A stretch of 64,000 nt of DNA from Flavobacterium silvaticum. Lineage in GTDB: Bacteria > Bacteroidota > Bacteroidia > Flavobacteriales > Flavobacteriaceae. The translations under genes and the position numbers were made by a program. Shown here one piece after another: positions 43,625 to 51,938 of this stretch. Where the stretch lies: NCBI RefSeq assembly GCF_012911565.1, contig NZ_JAAMPU010000104.1, forward strand, positions 1 to 64,000. Reading direction: 5' to 3'. How positions within the stretch are numbered: the first letter of the stretch is position 1; each line of letters opens with the position of its first letter. Below the pieces are notes generated by a model. That model was given only the letters and a program-made list of their open reading frames with translations. It did not search any database and was not told the DNA's origin.

Positions 43625-44347
43625 TTACGGACGGTGCAGGATGAAAATAGCCGGTCTGTTCTGCAAATCTACCGTGGCTTTTTTCCATTCCGAAACTTTC
43701 AGCGTCCGGATGAATTCTGTCGGAAGTGTAATGTCAGCGGCAATGCAAAGGCGTGTATCGGGTAGCAGCATCGATAGTAAATCCTCAATGAGTTTATTGT
43801 TCCGATACGGTGTTTCAATGAAAATCTGGGATTGGTCTTTATCGGCAGATAACTTCTCGAAATTTTTCAACGCCGATTTTTTGTCAGATTTGTCAATCGG
43901 CAAATAGCCATTGAAGGCGAATTGTTGTCCGTTCATTCCCGATGCCATAAGTGCGAGCAGGATGGAGGATGGGCCGACCAAAGGAATCACCTGTATGCCC
44001 TTTTCGTGTGCGAGTTTGACAATGACCGCACCCGGATCGGCAACTCCCGGACAACCGGCTTCTGACATCAAGCCGACGTTCCGGCCTTCGAGCATCGGCT
44101 TGATCATATCGGCGAACTCGGTTTCTTCGGTGCGCTTGTTCAGTACATGGATTCGAAGTTCCGATTGTTTTTTTTCAGGATTTGTCTGTTTGATGAACTT
44201 TCGCGCCGTCTTTTCATTCTCGACGACAAAATCAGAAATGAAATCGATGGTTCTTGAAATGGTTGCGGGAAGTACATCGTTGACTTCGGATTCTCCAAGC
44301 GTTGTCGGGATCAGATATAGCTTTCCGGTAAATGAAAACGGTTTCAT
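43625..44347 (-). CDS. Tetrapyrrole-methylase-family SAM methyltransferase (RsmI-like)
   Basis: 240 residues. GKLYLIPTTLGESEVND at the start, NVGLMSEAGCPGVADPG and FIETPYRNNKLIEDLL are signatures shared with RsmI, which methylates C1402 of 16S rRNA. The divergence from classical RsmI leaves the substrate open. It overlaps the phosphatase gene by 4 bases. Confidence 0.8.
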   Translation of the reverse strand: MKPFSFTGKLYLIPTTLGESEVNDVLPATISRTIDFISDFVVENEKTARKFIKQTNPEKKQSELRIHVLNKRTEETEFADMIKPMLEGRNVGLMSEAGCPGVADPGAVIVKLAHEKGIQVIPLVGPSSILLALMASGMNGQQFAFNGYLPIDKSDKKSALKNFEKLSADKDQSQIFIETPYRNNKLIEDLLSMLLPDTRLCIAADITLPTEFIRTLKVSEWKKATVDLQNRPAIFILHRP

Positions 44348-44808
44348 TGCTGAGCGTTTTTGAGGTCGTCCGCGATAATCGTAGTCGCTTCATCGAGCAT
44401 GGCGTACACTGAATTGAATCCGTTCTGCATCCCAAAATACGGATCGGGAACGTCAACTTTTTCACCCGGAAACAAAACGTCGAGTATCATCTGCACTTTA
44501 TTGCGGTCGTTTTCGGTCCGGGCCAGTGAAAGTACATTTTCAAGATTGCTCGCATCCATGACATAGATGTGGTCGAATTCATCGTAATCGCGAACCGAGA
44601 ATTGGCGCCCGCGCTGAAGAGAAATATCGACCCCGTTTCGTTTGGCGACTTCAACGGAACGCGGATCTGGCGAATGGCCAATATGCCACGCACCGGTTCC
44701 GGCCGAATCGACATAGAAAGTATCCTTGGGAAGTTTATGTGCCAAAAGTCCTTCTGCCAACGGAGAACGGCAAATGTTTCCCAGGCAAACCATGAGGATT
44801 TTGACCAT
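44344..44808 (-). CDS. Low-molecular-weight protein tyrosine phosphatase
   Basis: 154 residues. The P-loop CLGNICRSPLAEG at the N-terminus and the general-acid Asp in VPDPYFG define the family. It removes phosphate from protein tyrosines or possibly arginines. It starts 15 bases after dnaA ends, so it likely shares the dnaA transcript. Confidence 0.92.
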   Translation of the reverse strand: MVKILMVCLGNICRSPLAEGLLAHKLPKDTFYVDSAGTGAWHIGHSPDPRSVEVAKRNGVDISLQRGRQFSVRDYDEFDHIYVMDASNLENVLSLARTENDRNKVQMILDVLFPGEKVDVPDPYFGMQNGFNSVYAMLDEATTIIADDLKNAQQ

Positions 44809-44823
44809 AATTCTGCGTAAAAC

Positions 44824-46251
44824 TTAAAGCGAAAGTTTCTTGTTGATGTCTTCCACGAACTTCTTGAACTGCTTGTCGGTAGAAACCAGGTTGTCTACGG
44901 TTTTGCAGGCGTGAAGTACGGTCGCGTGATCGCGGTCGCCAATTTGTGAGCCGATGTTTGCCAGTGATGCCTTAGTGAATTTCTTCGCGAAGAACATGGC
45001 CAACTGACGCGCCTGGACTACGTGACGTTTGCGTGTTTTTGACTGAAGCGTCTCGAGGTCAAGCTGGAAATAATCGGATACGATCTTTTGGATGTACTCT
45101 ATCGAAATCTCGCGTTTGACATTTTTGACGAATTTTTCGACGACATTCTTAGCCAGATCAAGTGTAACTTCCTTTTTGTTGAACGACGATTGGGCAATCA
45201 GTGAAATGATGGCACCTTCGAGTTCACGCACGTTCGTCTTGATGTTGCGGGCTACATATTCGATGATATCTTCCGGTATCTCAACACCGTCGCGGTACAG
45301 GATATTGCGAAGGATGGCTACACGGGTTTCGTAATCAGGCTGATGCAATTCCGCGGAAAGCCCCCATTTGAAACGAGACAGCAAACGTTGTTCGATGTCC
45401 TGCATGTCGACCGGCGCTTTGTCCGATGTCAGGATTACCTGTTTTCCATTCTGGTGCAGGTAGTTGAAGATATGGAAGAAAACATCCTGAGTGCCCGATT
45501 TTCCTGACAAAAACTGGACATCATCGATAATCAGCACATCAATTAGCTGATAGAAATGGATGAAATCGTTCCTGTTGTTCTTTTTGACCGAGTCTATGAA
45601 TTGCTGGGTGAACACTTCTGCTGAAATGTACAATACCGTCTTTTCCGGATATTTGTCTTTGATTTCGACCCCGATGGCGTGTGCCAAATGCGTCTTTCCC
45701 AAACCGACACCACCAAAAATAAGCAGCGGGTTGAACGACGTTCCTCCTGGCTTGTTCGCGACAGCCATACCGGCAGAACGTGCCAGGCGGTTCGAGTCGC
45801 CTTCAAGGAAATTGTCAAAGCTATAATTCGGGTTTAGCTGGGACTCGATTTTCAGGTTGCGGATTCCGGGAATGACGAACGGATTCTTGAGTTCCGGGCT
45901 CAGGTTCCGGACAGGCGCATCTACTTCCTGTGGACGCAACGGGCCGCGAGGGCTGCTTGGCAACTGTTCCGTAAACGGTTGTTTGTTGCCATAGGTGTTC
46001 TCCATTTTGATTTTATAGAGTAACTTCGCGTTTTTTCCGAGTTCTTTGGTTAGCGCAACTTTGAGCAGCTTCACATAGTGTTCTTCGAGCCATTCGTAGA
46101 AGAATTTACTCGGAACCTGGATGTAAAGTGCATTGTCCGTGAGCTCAACCGACTTGATTGGTTCGAACCAGGTTTTGTAGGCCTGTTCCTGGATATTGTC
46201 TTTTATAAATGAAAGACAGTTTTCCCATACCGATTGCGCAGTTTTGCTCAT
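44824..46251 (-). CDS. dnaA: Chromosomal replication initiator DnaA
   Basis: 475 residues. Domain I about 1-80, a variable linker, AAA+ domain with Walker A FGGVGLGKTHLAHAIG and Walker B VLIIDDVQFLSGKSG, and C-terminal DNA-binding domain with the signature IGDRDHATVLHACKT. It opens oriC and recruits the helicase. dnaN does not follow here; instead a phosphatase and a methylase do. I see no cluster of good DnaA boxes in the 177-bp upstream space, so oriC is not claimed here. Confidence 0.97.
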   Translation of the reverse strand: MSKTAQSVWENCLSFIKDNIQEQAYKTWFEPIKSVELTDNALYIQVPSKFFYEWLEEHYVKLLKVALTKELGKNAKLLYKIKMENTYGNKQPFTEQLPSSPRGPLRPQEVDAPVRNLSPELKNPFVIPGIRNLKIESQLNPNYSFDNFLEGDSNRLARSAGMAVANKPGGTSFNPLLIFGGVGLGKTHLAHAIGVEIKDKYPEKTVLYISAEVFTQQFIDSVKKNNRNDFIHFYQLIDVLIIDDVQFLSGKSGTQDVFFHIFNYLHQNGKQVILTSDKAPVDMQDIEQRLLSRFKWGLSAELHQPDYETRVAILRNILYRDGVEIPEDIIEYVARNIKTNVRELEGAIISLIAQSSFNKKEVTLDLAKNVVEKFVKNVKREISIEYIQKIVSDYFQLDLETLQSKTRKRHVVQARQLAMFFAKKFTKASLANIGSQIGDRDHATVLHACKTVDNLVSTDKQFKKFVEDINKKLSL

Positions 46252-46428
46252 AAACAGCTATAAAATTTTTAGTTATTAAAGGTTATCTTACAAAAGAAAA
46301 AGGGGCTTCTCATGTACCTTTTCGGGAGAACAAATATGTGAACAAAAATCGTTAAAAAAAAATAAAAGTGCGATTGTTTTTTGCGAAATATTATTGTAAG
46401 CAAGTCGTTAGCGAAACGTTAAAAAATT

Positions 46429-46851
46429 ATGAAAAACCCTATGCATACTGATACTGTCGATATACGTGTAAGATACTCTGAAACCGATCAAATGGGTGTT
46501 GTCTACCATGGAAGTTATGTGCCTTATTTTGAGATTGGAAGAGTCGAATGGCTGCGTCGTTTAGGTGTGTCCTATAAGCAAATGGAGCTTGACGGAGTCG
46601 CCCTCCCGATTGTTTCCATGACCATAAATTACAAAAAACCGGCACGCTATGATGAGCTTTTGACCATACGCACCACGCTTGCAAAACAGGAATCGGTGCG
46701 TATTGAATTCGATTGTGAAATCCGGGATGAATCAGGACAGTTGTTAACAACCGCATATTTCATTTTGGTGTTCGTGGATGTCAAAACCGGAAAGCCCGTA
46801 ATTCCGCCAGCATACATAAAAGAGCTACTGTCAAAAATCGAAGTTTCCTAA
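46429..46851 (+). CDS. YbgC-type acyl-CoA thioesterase
   Basis: 140 residues, hotdog fold. The catalytic block RYSETDQMGVVYHGSYVPYF has the conserved Asp and His; RVEWLRRLGVSYKQME is also typical. It should hydrolyse short acyl-CoA thioesters. The ATG at 46429 or the one 12 bases later could be the start. The 3' end overlaps the convergent YigZ gene by 4 bases. Confidence 0.88.
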   Translation: MKNPMHTDTVDIRVRYSETDQMGVVYHGSYVPYFEIGRVEWLRRLGVSYKQMELDGVALPIVSMTINYKKPARYDELLTIRTTLAKQESVRIEFDCEIRDESGQLLTTAYFILVFVDVKTGKPVIPPAYIKELLSKIEVS

Positions 46852-47456
46852 GTTGTTTTTGCGGAGACTTTTACGCCGTTTACACCTGAAAAATAGTCCG
46901 GGATTTTCTCCGCTTCGGATTTTCTGACGGATAAGGTCAGCAGACAATCCATTTCCATTTGCTGACTTTCTATCGTTAATTGCTTTTCACGGATGATACG
47001 CATGACTTTGTTGAGTAGTTCATAAGTGAAAGACAGATCGAAATAGGAAAGTACCAGCCGGGTTTCAATCGATGCTTCCTCCAATGTGATTTGTGCCGAT
47101 TTCCTGTATGCTGCAATCAATCCGCCGACACCTAGCTTGATCCCACCGTAATATCTGACCACTACAACAAGAACATTGGTAAGGTCAAAAGATTTAATCT
47201 GTCCCAAAATGGGAGCGCCAGCGGTATTCGCCGGTTCGCCATCGTCATTTGCCCGTTCGTAGATTTCACCAGTTCCAATCCGGAATGCAAAACAATAATG
47301 GACTGCGTTTGGATGTTGCTTTTTGAGTGATTCAATGATGGGTTTCAATTCATCTGCAGCTGAAATAGGATAGGCATATCCGAGGAATTTGCTGTTCTTT
47401 TCCTTGTATAGTGTTTCTGGAACAACTTCAGAAATTGTTTTGTACGTGTCTTCCAA
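46848..47456 (-). CDS. YigZ/IMPACT-family protein
   Basis: 202 residues. The N-terminal IMPACT domain shows RANDDGEPANTAGAPILGQI and VVVVRYYGGIKLGVGGLIAAY; a small C-terminal alpha/beta domain follows. The family is linked to translation under stress, with no settled biochemical role in bacteria. It starts right after the stop codon of the HAD gene. Confidence 0.88.
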   Translation of the reverse strand: MEDTYKTISEVVPETLYKEKNSKFLGYAYPISAADELKPIIESLKKQHPNAVHYCFAFRIGTGEIYERANDDGEPANTAGAPILGQIKSFDLTNVLVVVVRYYGGIKLGVGGLIAAYRKSAQITLEEASIETRLVLSYFDLSFTYELLNKVMRIIREKQLTIESQQMEMDCLLTLSVRKSEAEKIPDYFSGVNGVKVSAKTT

Positions 47457-48065
47457 TTAAACCGCCTCGAATTTCTTGTCGAACAAATCCATCACGTCTT
47501 CTTCGCCTACCTGAAGGTTCCAGACCTTGATGCCGACTTGTTTTGCCGCGTCGGTGTTTTCTGTTTTGTCGTCTATGAACAACGTCTTTCGCGGGTCGAG
47601 GTCGTATTTGCGGATAATGGTGTTGAAGACTTCTATATCAGGTTTGCGCATCCCCATTTCATAGGAATAGAATACTTTTTCAAAGCAGCGATAAAAGTCG
47701 CCGGCGAATGTCGGCCCGACCATGTCTTCAAAATGGGCAATGTGTATCTGGTCTGTATTGGTAAGTAGGAACATTCTGTATTTTCCGACAAGCATTTGCA
47801 GGAACTCCAATCGTTCCAACGGAAAATCACCAATTATGAGGTTCCATGCCTCGCGAATCTGGTCAAGGGTCGCATTTGGGATTTCTTTTGAAAACCCATC
47901 TAAGAATTCCTGTTCCGAAACCTTGCCTTTTTCAAAAAGATCATTTAATTGATCGAGTTCAGGAGTCATTCCGGCTAGGCCTAATTTACGAAAAGCCTCT
48001 TCTGATGCCTTTCGGTTCAGATTGACGAAGATGTCTCCAAAATCGAAAATGATGGTGTTGATCAT
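47457..48065 (-). CDS. HAD-family hydrolase (YihX-like phosphatase)
   Basis: 202 residues from ATG 48065 (a GTG two codons earlier is less likely). Motif I is IIFDFGDIF, with Gly at the second position after the nucleophile as in glucose-1-phosphatase-like members; motif II is FLLTNTDQIH, motif III a Lys in MRKPDIE and motif IV FIDDKTEN. It should dephosphorylate a small metabolite. Confidence 0.86.
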   Translation of the reverse strand: MINTIIFDFGDIFVNLNRKASEEAFRKLGLAGMTPELDQLNDLFEKGKVSEQEFLDGFSKEIPNATLDQIREAWNLIIGDFPLERLEFLQMLVGKYRMFLLTNTDQIHIAHFEDMVGPTFAGDFYRCFEKVFYSYEMGMRKPDIEVFNTIIRKYDLDPRKTLFIDDKTENTDAAKQVGIKVWNLQVGEEDVMDLFDKKFEAV

Positions 48066-48261
48066 TACCACTGATAATTTAACAAAAGATACATTTTTTT
48101 ATGTACCCAAATTAATTTTTGAATTCGTAGGGAACACCATTGGCCCCTTCCCTGTGAAAAGTTAGTGTTTTAATTTTTACGCCAGATACAGAAAAAATGC
48201 CGAAAATGTTAAATGTTTTACTTCATCGAAGTCGAATGGGGTTTCGAATTTAGAAATCTCG

Positions 48262-49266
48262 TCACGACCTCATGTAAAACCGTAATTCATCCCCGAACCA
48301 ATCTGTAGTTTGTTTCCACTCACCTTTGAATTCAGGTGATTTAGTTCCATTCTCCAAAGAAGCTTTTCCGGTAAAAATCCTTGCTTCATCCCAAATTCCG
48401 GCATCAATGAAGCTTTGAAGTGTCATTCTACCGCCTTCGACAATCACTGATACAATTTTATTTCGATAAAGCTCTCCGCAAATGGTTTGTACAGATTTAT
48501 CATCGTTAAAATCAAGCCCGGACAACACGATTGTTTCAGCTTCATCATTAAATATATGGCTTTCCGATGGAATCCGGGATGGGTTGCCGATAACGATCCG
48601 CGTCGGATTTCGACCTGCCCATTCACGTACCGTCAATGATGGATTGTCGTCTGTCACTGTCTGTGAACCAACTAAAATAGCCTGTTCCTCGCTTCTCCAT
48701 TTGTGTGTGAGCTGACGTGAATGGGCATTACTGATCCAAACAGGAGCATTTTCCGATCGATGTTGGGGCGCGATGAAACCATCTTCAGATTGTGCCCATT
48801 TCAATATAATATAAGGACGCTTTTCACGATGAAACATAAAAAACCGCTTGTTCAGTTCGTTGCATTCCTGTTCAAGTACGCCAAAACTGACCCTGATTCC
48901 GGCTTCTTCGAGTTTGCGGATACCGTTTCCGGCGACTTCCGGGTTCGGGTCTTTGGTTCCGATGACCACTTGCGGAATTCCGGCCGCTATGATACTGTCG
49001 GCACAAGGCGGCGTTTTCCCAAAATGGCTGCACGGTTCAAGATTAACGTAAATTGTCGAATTTTTGAGAAGTGATTTATCGGCTACTGAATTCATTGCGA
49101 GGATTTCAGCATGAGGCTCACCCGATTTCCTGTGCCAACCTTCACCAATGATCTTTCCGTCGTGGACGATTACGCTTCCTACCAGCGGATTCGGATAGGT
49201 TGTGCCGAGCCCGTTTTTTGCCAGCTCAAGGCAGCGTGCCATATACGTTTCGGGCGTTTGCGACAT
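48262..49266 (-). CDS. ribD: Riboflavin biosynthesis deaminase/reductase RibD
   Basis: 334 residues, bifunctional. The N-terminal deaminase has the zinc site HAEILAMN and LEPCSHFGKTPPCADSI; the C-terminal reductase begins near residue 145 (RPYIILKWAQSEDGFIA) and has VIVEGGRMTLQSFID. It carries out the second and third steps from GTP to riboflavin. The start ATG overlaps the stop of the PepSY-like gene by one base. No FMN riboswitch is visible upstream. The 190 bases after it (48072-48261) hold nothing I can name. Confidence 0.94.
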   Translation of the reverse strand: MSQTPETYMARCLELAKNGLGTTYPNPLVGSVIVHDGKIIGEGWHRKSGEPHAEILAMNSVADKSLLKNSTIYVNLEPCSHFGKTPPCADSIIAAGIPQVVIGTKDPNPEVAGNGIRKLEEAGIRVSFGVLEQECNELNKRFFMFHREKRPYIILKWAQSEDGFIAPQHRSENAPVWISNAHSRQLTHKWRSEEQAILVGSQTVTDDNPSLTVREWAGRNPTRIVIGNPSRIPSESHIFNDEAETIVLSGLDFNDDKSVQTICGELYRNKIVSVIVEGGRMTLQSFIDAGIWDEARIFTGKASLENGTKSPEFKGEWKQTTDWFGDELRFYMRS

Positions 49267-49688
49267 TATTTCTTTATTGGGTTTCCGTTGAGGTCGAATT
49301 CAACTTCAGAACCATCTATAAGTTTGATCTCGATTTTTTTGCTGTCCTTCTCGGCTTTAAGCAAACGCTTTCCGGGATAATTCTTCTTTAGATAATCGAT
49401 TATGTTTTTAGGCAGGAAACCCGAAGCGACCGCGTGGTTTTTTCCATCGACTTCCGTCCAGTCGCCTTGTTCCGAGAATTCGAATTCGGTATCGTCGGCC
49501 ATGACCACTTTGAACCGGGTGTGGTCGTCGTCAGTGAACTTATAGCTGTGGTGCAACGCCGATCCCTGGGAATATTTTTCAAGAAAATCAAGTGCCGGCG
49601 CGGGCAATTGAGATGGCTGGATGTTTTTTTTCTGTGCCGACGCCATAATGCCGGCTGATAAAAAGAGAATATGGAGCAACTTTTTCAT
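49266..49688 (-). CDS. PepSY-like exported protein
   Basis: 140 residues from ATG 49688. A signal peptide (KLLHILFLSAGIMASAQ) is followed by two similar half-domains (YKFTDDDHTRFKVVMADDTE and AEKDSKKIEIKLIDGSEVEF), each with helix then beta hairpin, as in the PepSY-like family (DUF2874) common in Bacteroidota. Function is unknown; it is probably periplasmic. Confidence 0.8.
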   Translation of the reverse strand: MKKLLHILFLSAGIMASAQKKNIQPSQLPAPALDFLEKYSQGSALHHSYKFTDDDHTRFKVVMADDTEFEFSEQGDWTEVDGKNHAVASGFLPKNIIDYLKKNYPGKRLLKAEKDSKKIEIKLIDGSEVEFDLNGNPIKK

Positions 49689-49812
49689 AGCAAAATTCAA
49701 ACCTCTAAAATACTGTTTTTTTGATGATATGTACGTTATGGTTTATTGCTGAAAACGAAAGACTTGGGTTAAAACCGAAGTTAAAACTTATTTTTCATTT
49801 TGGAAATTAGCG

Positions 49813-49820
49813 TACATTTG
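49813..49820 (+). promoter_or_regulatory. -7 element before the mtaB leader
   Basis: TACATTTG fits TAnnTTTG. Transcripts from here would carry the whole structured repeat at 49858-49925 in the mtaB 5' leader. Confidence 0.5.
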
Positions 49821-49857
49821 CAGCCCTGAAGTTTAGAAGGAATCGGGGCCGCGATAA

Positions 49858-49925
49858 GGATGGCGGCAGTTGTCTGAGCTCCTGGCCAGCCGTTCTTAAG
49901 GCGGCCAGAGCGAGTGCCGACAGCC
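49858..49925 (+). repeat. Dispersed structured repeat, copy B (possible ncRNA or leader)
   Basis: GGATGGCGGCA, six bases, TGAGCTC, a 27-base hairpin segment (CTGGCC paired with GGCCAG, inner AGCC/GGC), AGCGAGTGC, three bases, CAGCC. It shares these blocks with 2612-2675. An outer stem GCGATA (about 49851) with TATCGC (about 49938) encloses the element. It lies in the leader of mtaB. Confidence 0.6.
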
Positions 49926-49950
49926 TGGGCCTTTAGGTATCGCCCTAATT

Positions 49951-51276
49951 ATGATGAAGAAAAAAGTCGCATTTTATACGCTTGGTTGCAAACTGAATTT
50001 CTCAGAGACATCGACCATTGCCCGCAGTTTCCAGGACGAGGGTTTTGACCGCGTGGAGTTTGAGGAAGTGGCCGATATTTATGTAATCAACACATGTTCG
50101 GTTACTGAAAATGCCGACAAGCAATTCAAGCAGGTAGTGCGTAAGGCGATGAAGCTCAATGAAAAAGCATTCGTCGCGGCCGTTGGGTGTTATGCGCAAT
50201 TGAAGCCAGAGGAACTTGCGGCTGTCGATGGTGTCGATCTGGTTTTGGGTGCGACCGAAAAATTCAAGATCACCGATTATATAAACGATCTTTCCAAAAA
50301 CGACTTTGGCGAAGTGCATTCGTGTGAGATCGTCGAAGCAGATTTTTACGTCGGAAGTTATTCAATCGGCGATCGTACCAGAGCCTTTTTGAAAGTCCAG
50401 GACGGATGCGATTATAAATGTACGTATTGTACTATTCCACTCGCGCGCGGCATTTCGCGTTCTGATACGATGGACAATGTACTCAGGAACGCAAAGGAAA
50501 TCTCAGAGCAGAACATCAAGGAAATCGTTCTGACGGGCGTCAACATAGGCGATTACGGAAAAGGCGAATTCGGGAACAAGAAACACGAGCATACGTTTTT
50601 TGAACTCGTCCGGAATCTTGATAAAGTCGAAGGTATAGAGCGTTTGCGGATTTCGTCAATCGAACCGAATCTGCTCAAAAACGAAACGATAGATTTTGTG
50701 TCGAAGTCGCGCACGTTTGTGCCACATTTTCATATTCCGTTGCAATCCGGAAGCAACGATATCCTAAAGAAGATGAAACGGCGTTACATGCGAGAGCTGT
50801 ATTCGGAACGTGTGGCCAAAATCCGTGAAGTCATGCCGCACGCCTGTATTGGTGTCGATGTGATTGTCGGGTTTCCGGGAGAGACAGATGAGCATTTTCT
50901 CGATACGTATCGCTTTTTGAACGACCTTGATATTTCATATCTGCATGTGTTTACCTATTCGGAGCGCGATAATACCGAAGCTGCTGATTTTGATGGTGTC
51001 GTGCCTGCGAATGTCCGCGCCAAACGAAGCAAGATGTTGCGTGGTTTATCGGTTAAGAAAAGGCGAGCGTTTTATGAAAGCCAGCTCGGCACGTCACGCA
51101 CGGTGTTGTTTGAAGGTGAAAACCGTGAAGGTTATATACATGGATTCACCGAGAATTACGTAAAGGTCAAAGCGCCGTGGAATCCGGAACTGGTCAATAC
51201 GCTCCAGGAAATCACGCTGACCAAAATCGATGAAGACGGTTTGGTGCGTTTTGATTTTGTAGCGGAATTCGCATGA
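49951..51276 (+). CDS. mtaB: tRNA t6A37 methylthiotransferase MtaB
   Basis: 441 residues (start at the first or second of two adjacent ATGs). N-terminal methylthiotransferase cysteines in YTLGCKLNFSE, NTCSVT and AVGCYAQ; radical-SAM site DGCDYKCTYCTIPLARG (CxxxCxxC); C-terminal TRAM-like domain. It adds a methylthio group to t6A37 of tRNAs reading ANN codons. FHIPLQSGSNDILKKMKR is a family signature. It overlaps the next gene by 4 bases. Confidence 0.94.
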   Translation: MMKKKVAFYTLGCKLNFSETSTIARSFQDEGFDRVEFEEVADIYVINTCSVTENADKQFKQVVRKAMKLNEKAFVAAVGCYAQLKPEELAAVDGVDLVLGATEKFKITDYINDLSKNDFGEVHSCEIVEADFYVGSYSIGDRTRAFLKVQDGCDYKCTYCTIPLARGISRSDTMDNVLRNAKEISEQNIKEIVLTGVNIGDYGKGEFGNKKHEHTFFELVRNLDKVEGIERLRISSIEPNLLKNETIDFVSKSRTFVPHFHIPLQSGSNDILKKMKRRYMRELYSERVAKIREVMPHACIGVDVIVGFPGETDEHFLDTYRFLNDLDISYLHVFTYSERDNTEAADFDGVVPANVRAKRSKMLRGLSVKKRRAFYESQLGTSRTVLFEGENREGYIHGFTENYVKVKAPWNPELVNTLQEITLTKIDEDGLVRFDFVAEFA

Positions 51277-51647
51277 TACAGATTCCCTTCAAGAAAAAGC
51301 AGGTTGTTTTTCCATTCGTGATTGGTGTTTTGTTTTTTGGTATCGGGCTTTGGTCGATGCTGGCACGGACGCAATTCTATCTTTCCGGATTCGCCGGTTT
51401 GGGACTGGTTTGGATTGCCATCGGCATATACAGAAAAGTGAAGCCTTATATCGTGATCGATTCTGAAACCATAAAATCCAATAATGATTTTTTCACCAGA
51501 AAAATACAATTGGCAGCTATTACCGAAGTCAACCTTTTTGCTGGCGACCTTATCGTGAAATCTGGTAAGAAAGAGATTTATATTTCGGGTTCAATGGTCG
51601 ATGCCGGAGCATTGGATGAAATACGAAAGACATTATCAAATCAATAG
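51273..51647 (+). CDS. Small membrane protein, unknown function
   Basis: 124 residues. Two hydrophobic segments (VFPFVIGVLFFGIGLWSML and FAGLGLVWIAIGIYRKV) are followed by a soluble beta-rich tail of about 65 residues (LAAITEVNLFAGDLIVKSGK) that resembles a PH-like domain. I do not recognise the family. It is translationally coupled to mtaB (ATGA overlap). Confidence 0.7.
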   Translation: MIQIPFKKKQVVFPFVIGVLFFGIGLWSMLARTQFYLSGFAGLGLVWIAIGIYRKVKPYIVIDSETIKSNNDFFTRKIQLAAITEVNLFAGDLIVKSGKKEIYISGSMVDAGALDEIRKTLSNQ

Positions 51648-51663
51648 CGACTGTATCCCAATA

Positions 51664-51696
51664 AAAAATCCGAAGTACTTGTTGCTTCGGATTTTT
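51664..51696. terminator. Bidirectional terminator
   Basis: AAAAATCCGAAG (51664-51675) pairs perfectly with CTTCGGATTTTT (51685-51696), between the convergent membrane-protein and YdeI-like genes. Confidence 0.87.
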
Positions 51697-51713
51697 ATTT
51701 TTATGTCGATATT

Positions 51714-51938
51714 TCAGACGGTCTTTAGTGTTTTCTGATTGTTGCGTAACATCAGGATTGCTTTTCCGGCCCTTGTATGTCGCGTTGTTTCCTGTTTTGC
51801 GGAACCGACCCAATCGCAATAGGCTTGTTTATGTGAACGTGCCAATGATTCGAAGAATGCTTTTGCGGCTTCATCTGAATCCAGCAACTGCTGCAATTCT
51901 GCAGGGATGCCTTCGATGTGTTCGCCTTTTTTGAGCAT
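51714..51938 (-). CDS. Small YdeI/OmpD-associated-type protein
   Basis: 74 residues. IPAELQQLLDSDEAAKAFFE followed by SLARSHKQAYCDWVGSAKQE and RAGKAILMLRNNQK matches the C-terminal domain of the YdeI/OmpD-associated family (PF13376, as I recall it). Full-length members are often longer, so this is either a stand-alone domain or a remnant. Its ATG overlaps the murA stop by one base. Confidence 0.75.
   Translation of the reverse strand: MLKKGEHIEGIPAELQQLLDSDEAAKAFFESLARSHKQAYCDWVGSAKQETTRHTRAGKAILMLRNNQKTLKTV

Noticed and set aside
46252..46428. oriC next to dnaA
   Set aside because: AT-rich, but I find no cluster of TTATCCACA-like boxes; a GTTATCTTAC near 46290 is too weak.
49701..49812. 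FMN riboswitch or other known riboswitch near ribD and the PepSY-like gene
   Set aside because: No conserved RFN-type blocks seen in the space; sequence is plain AT-rich.
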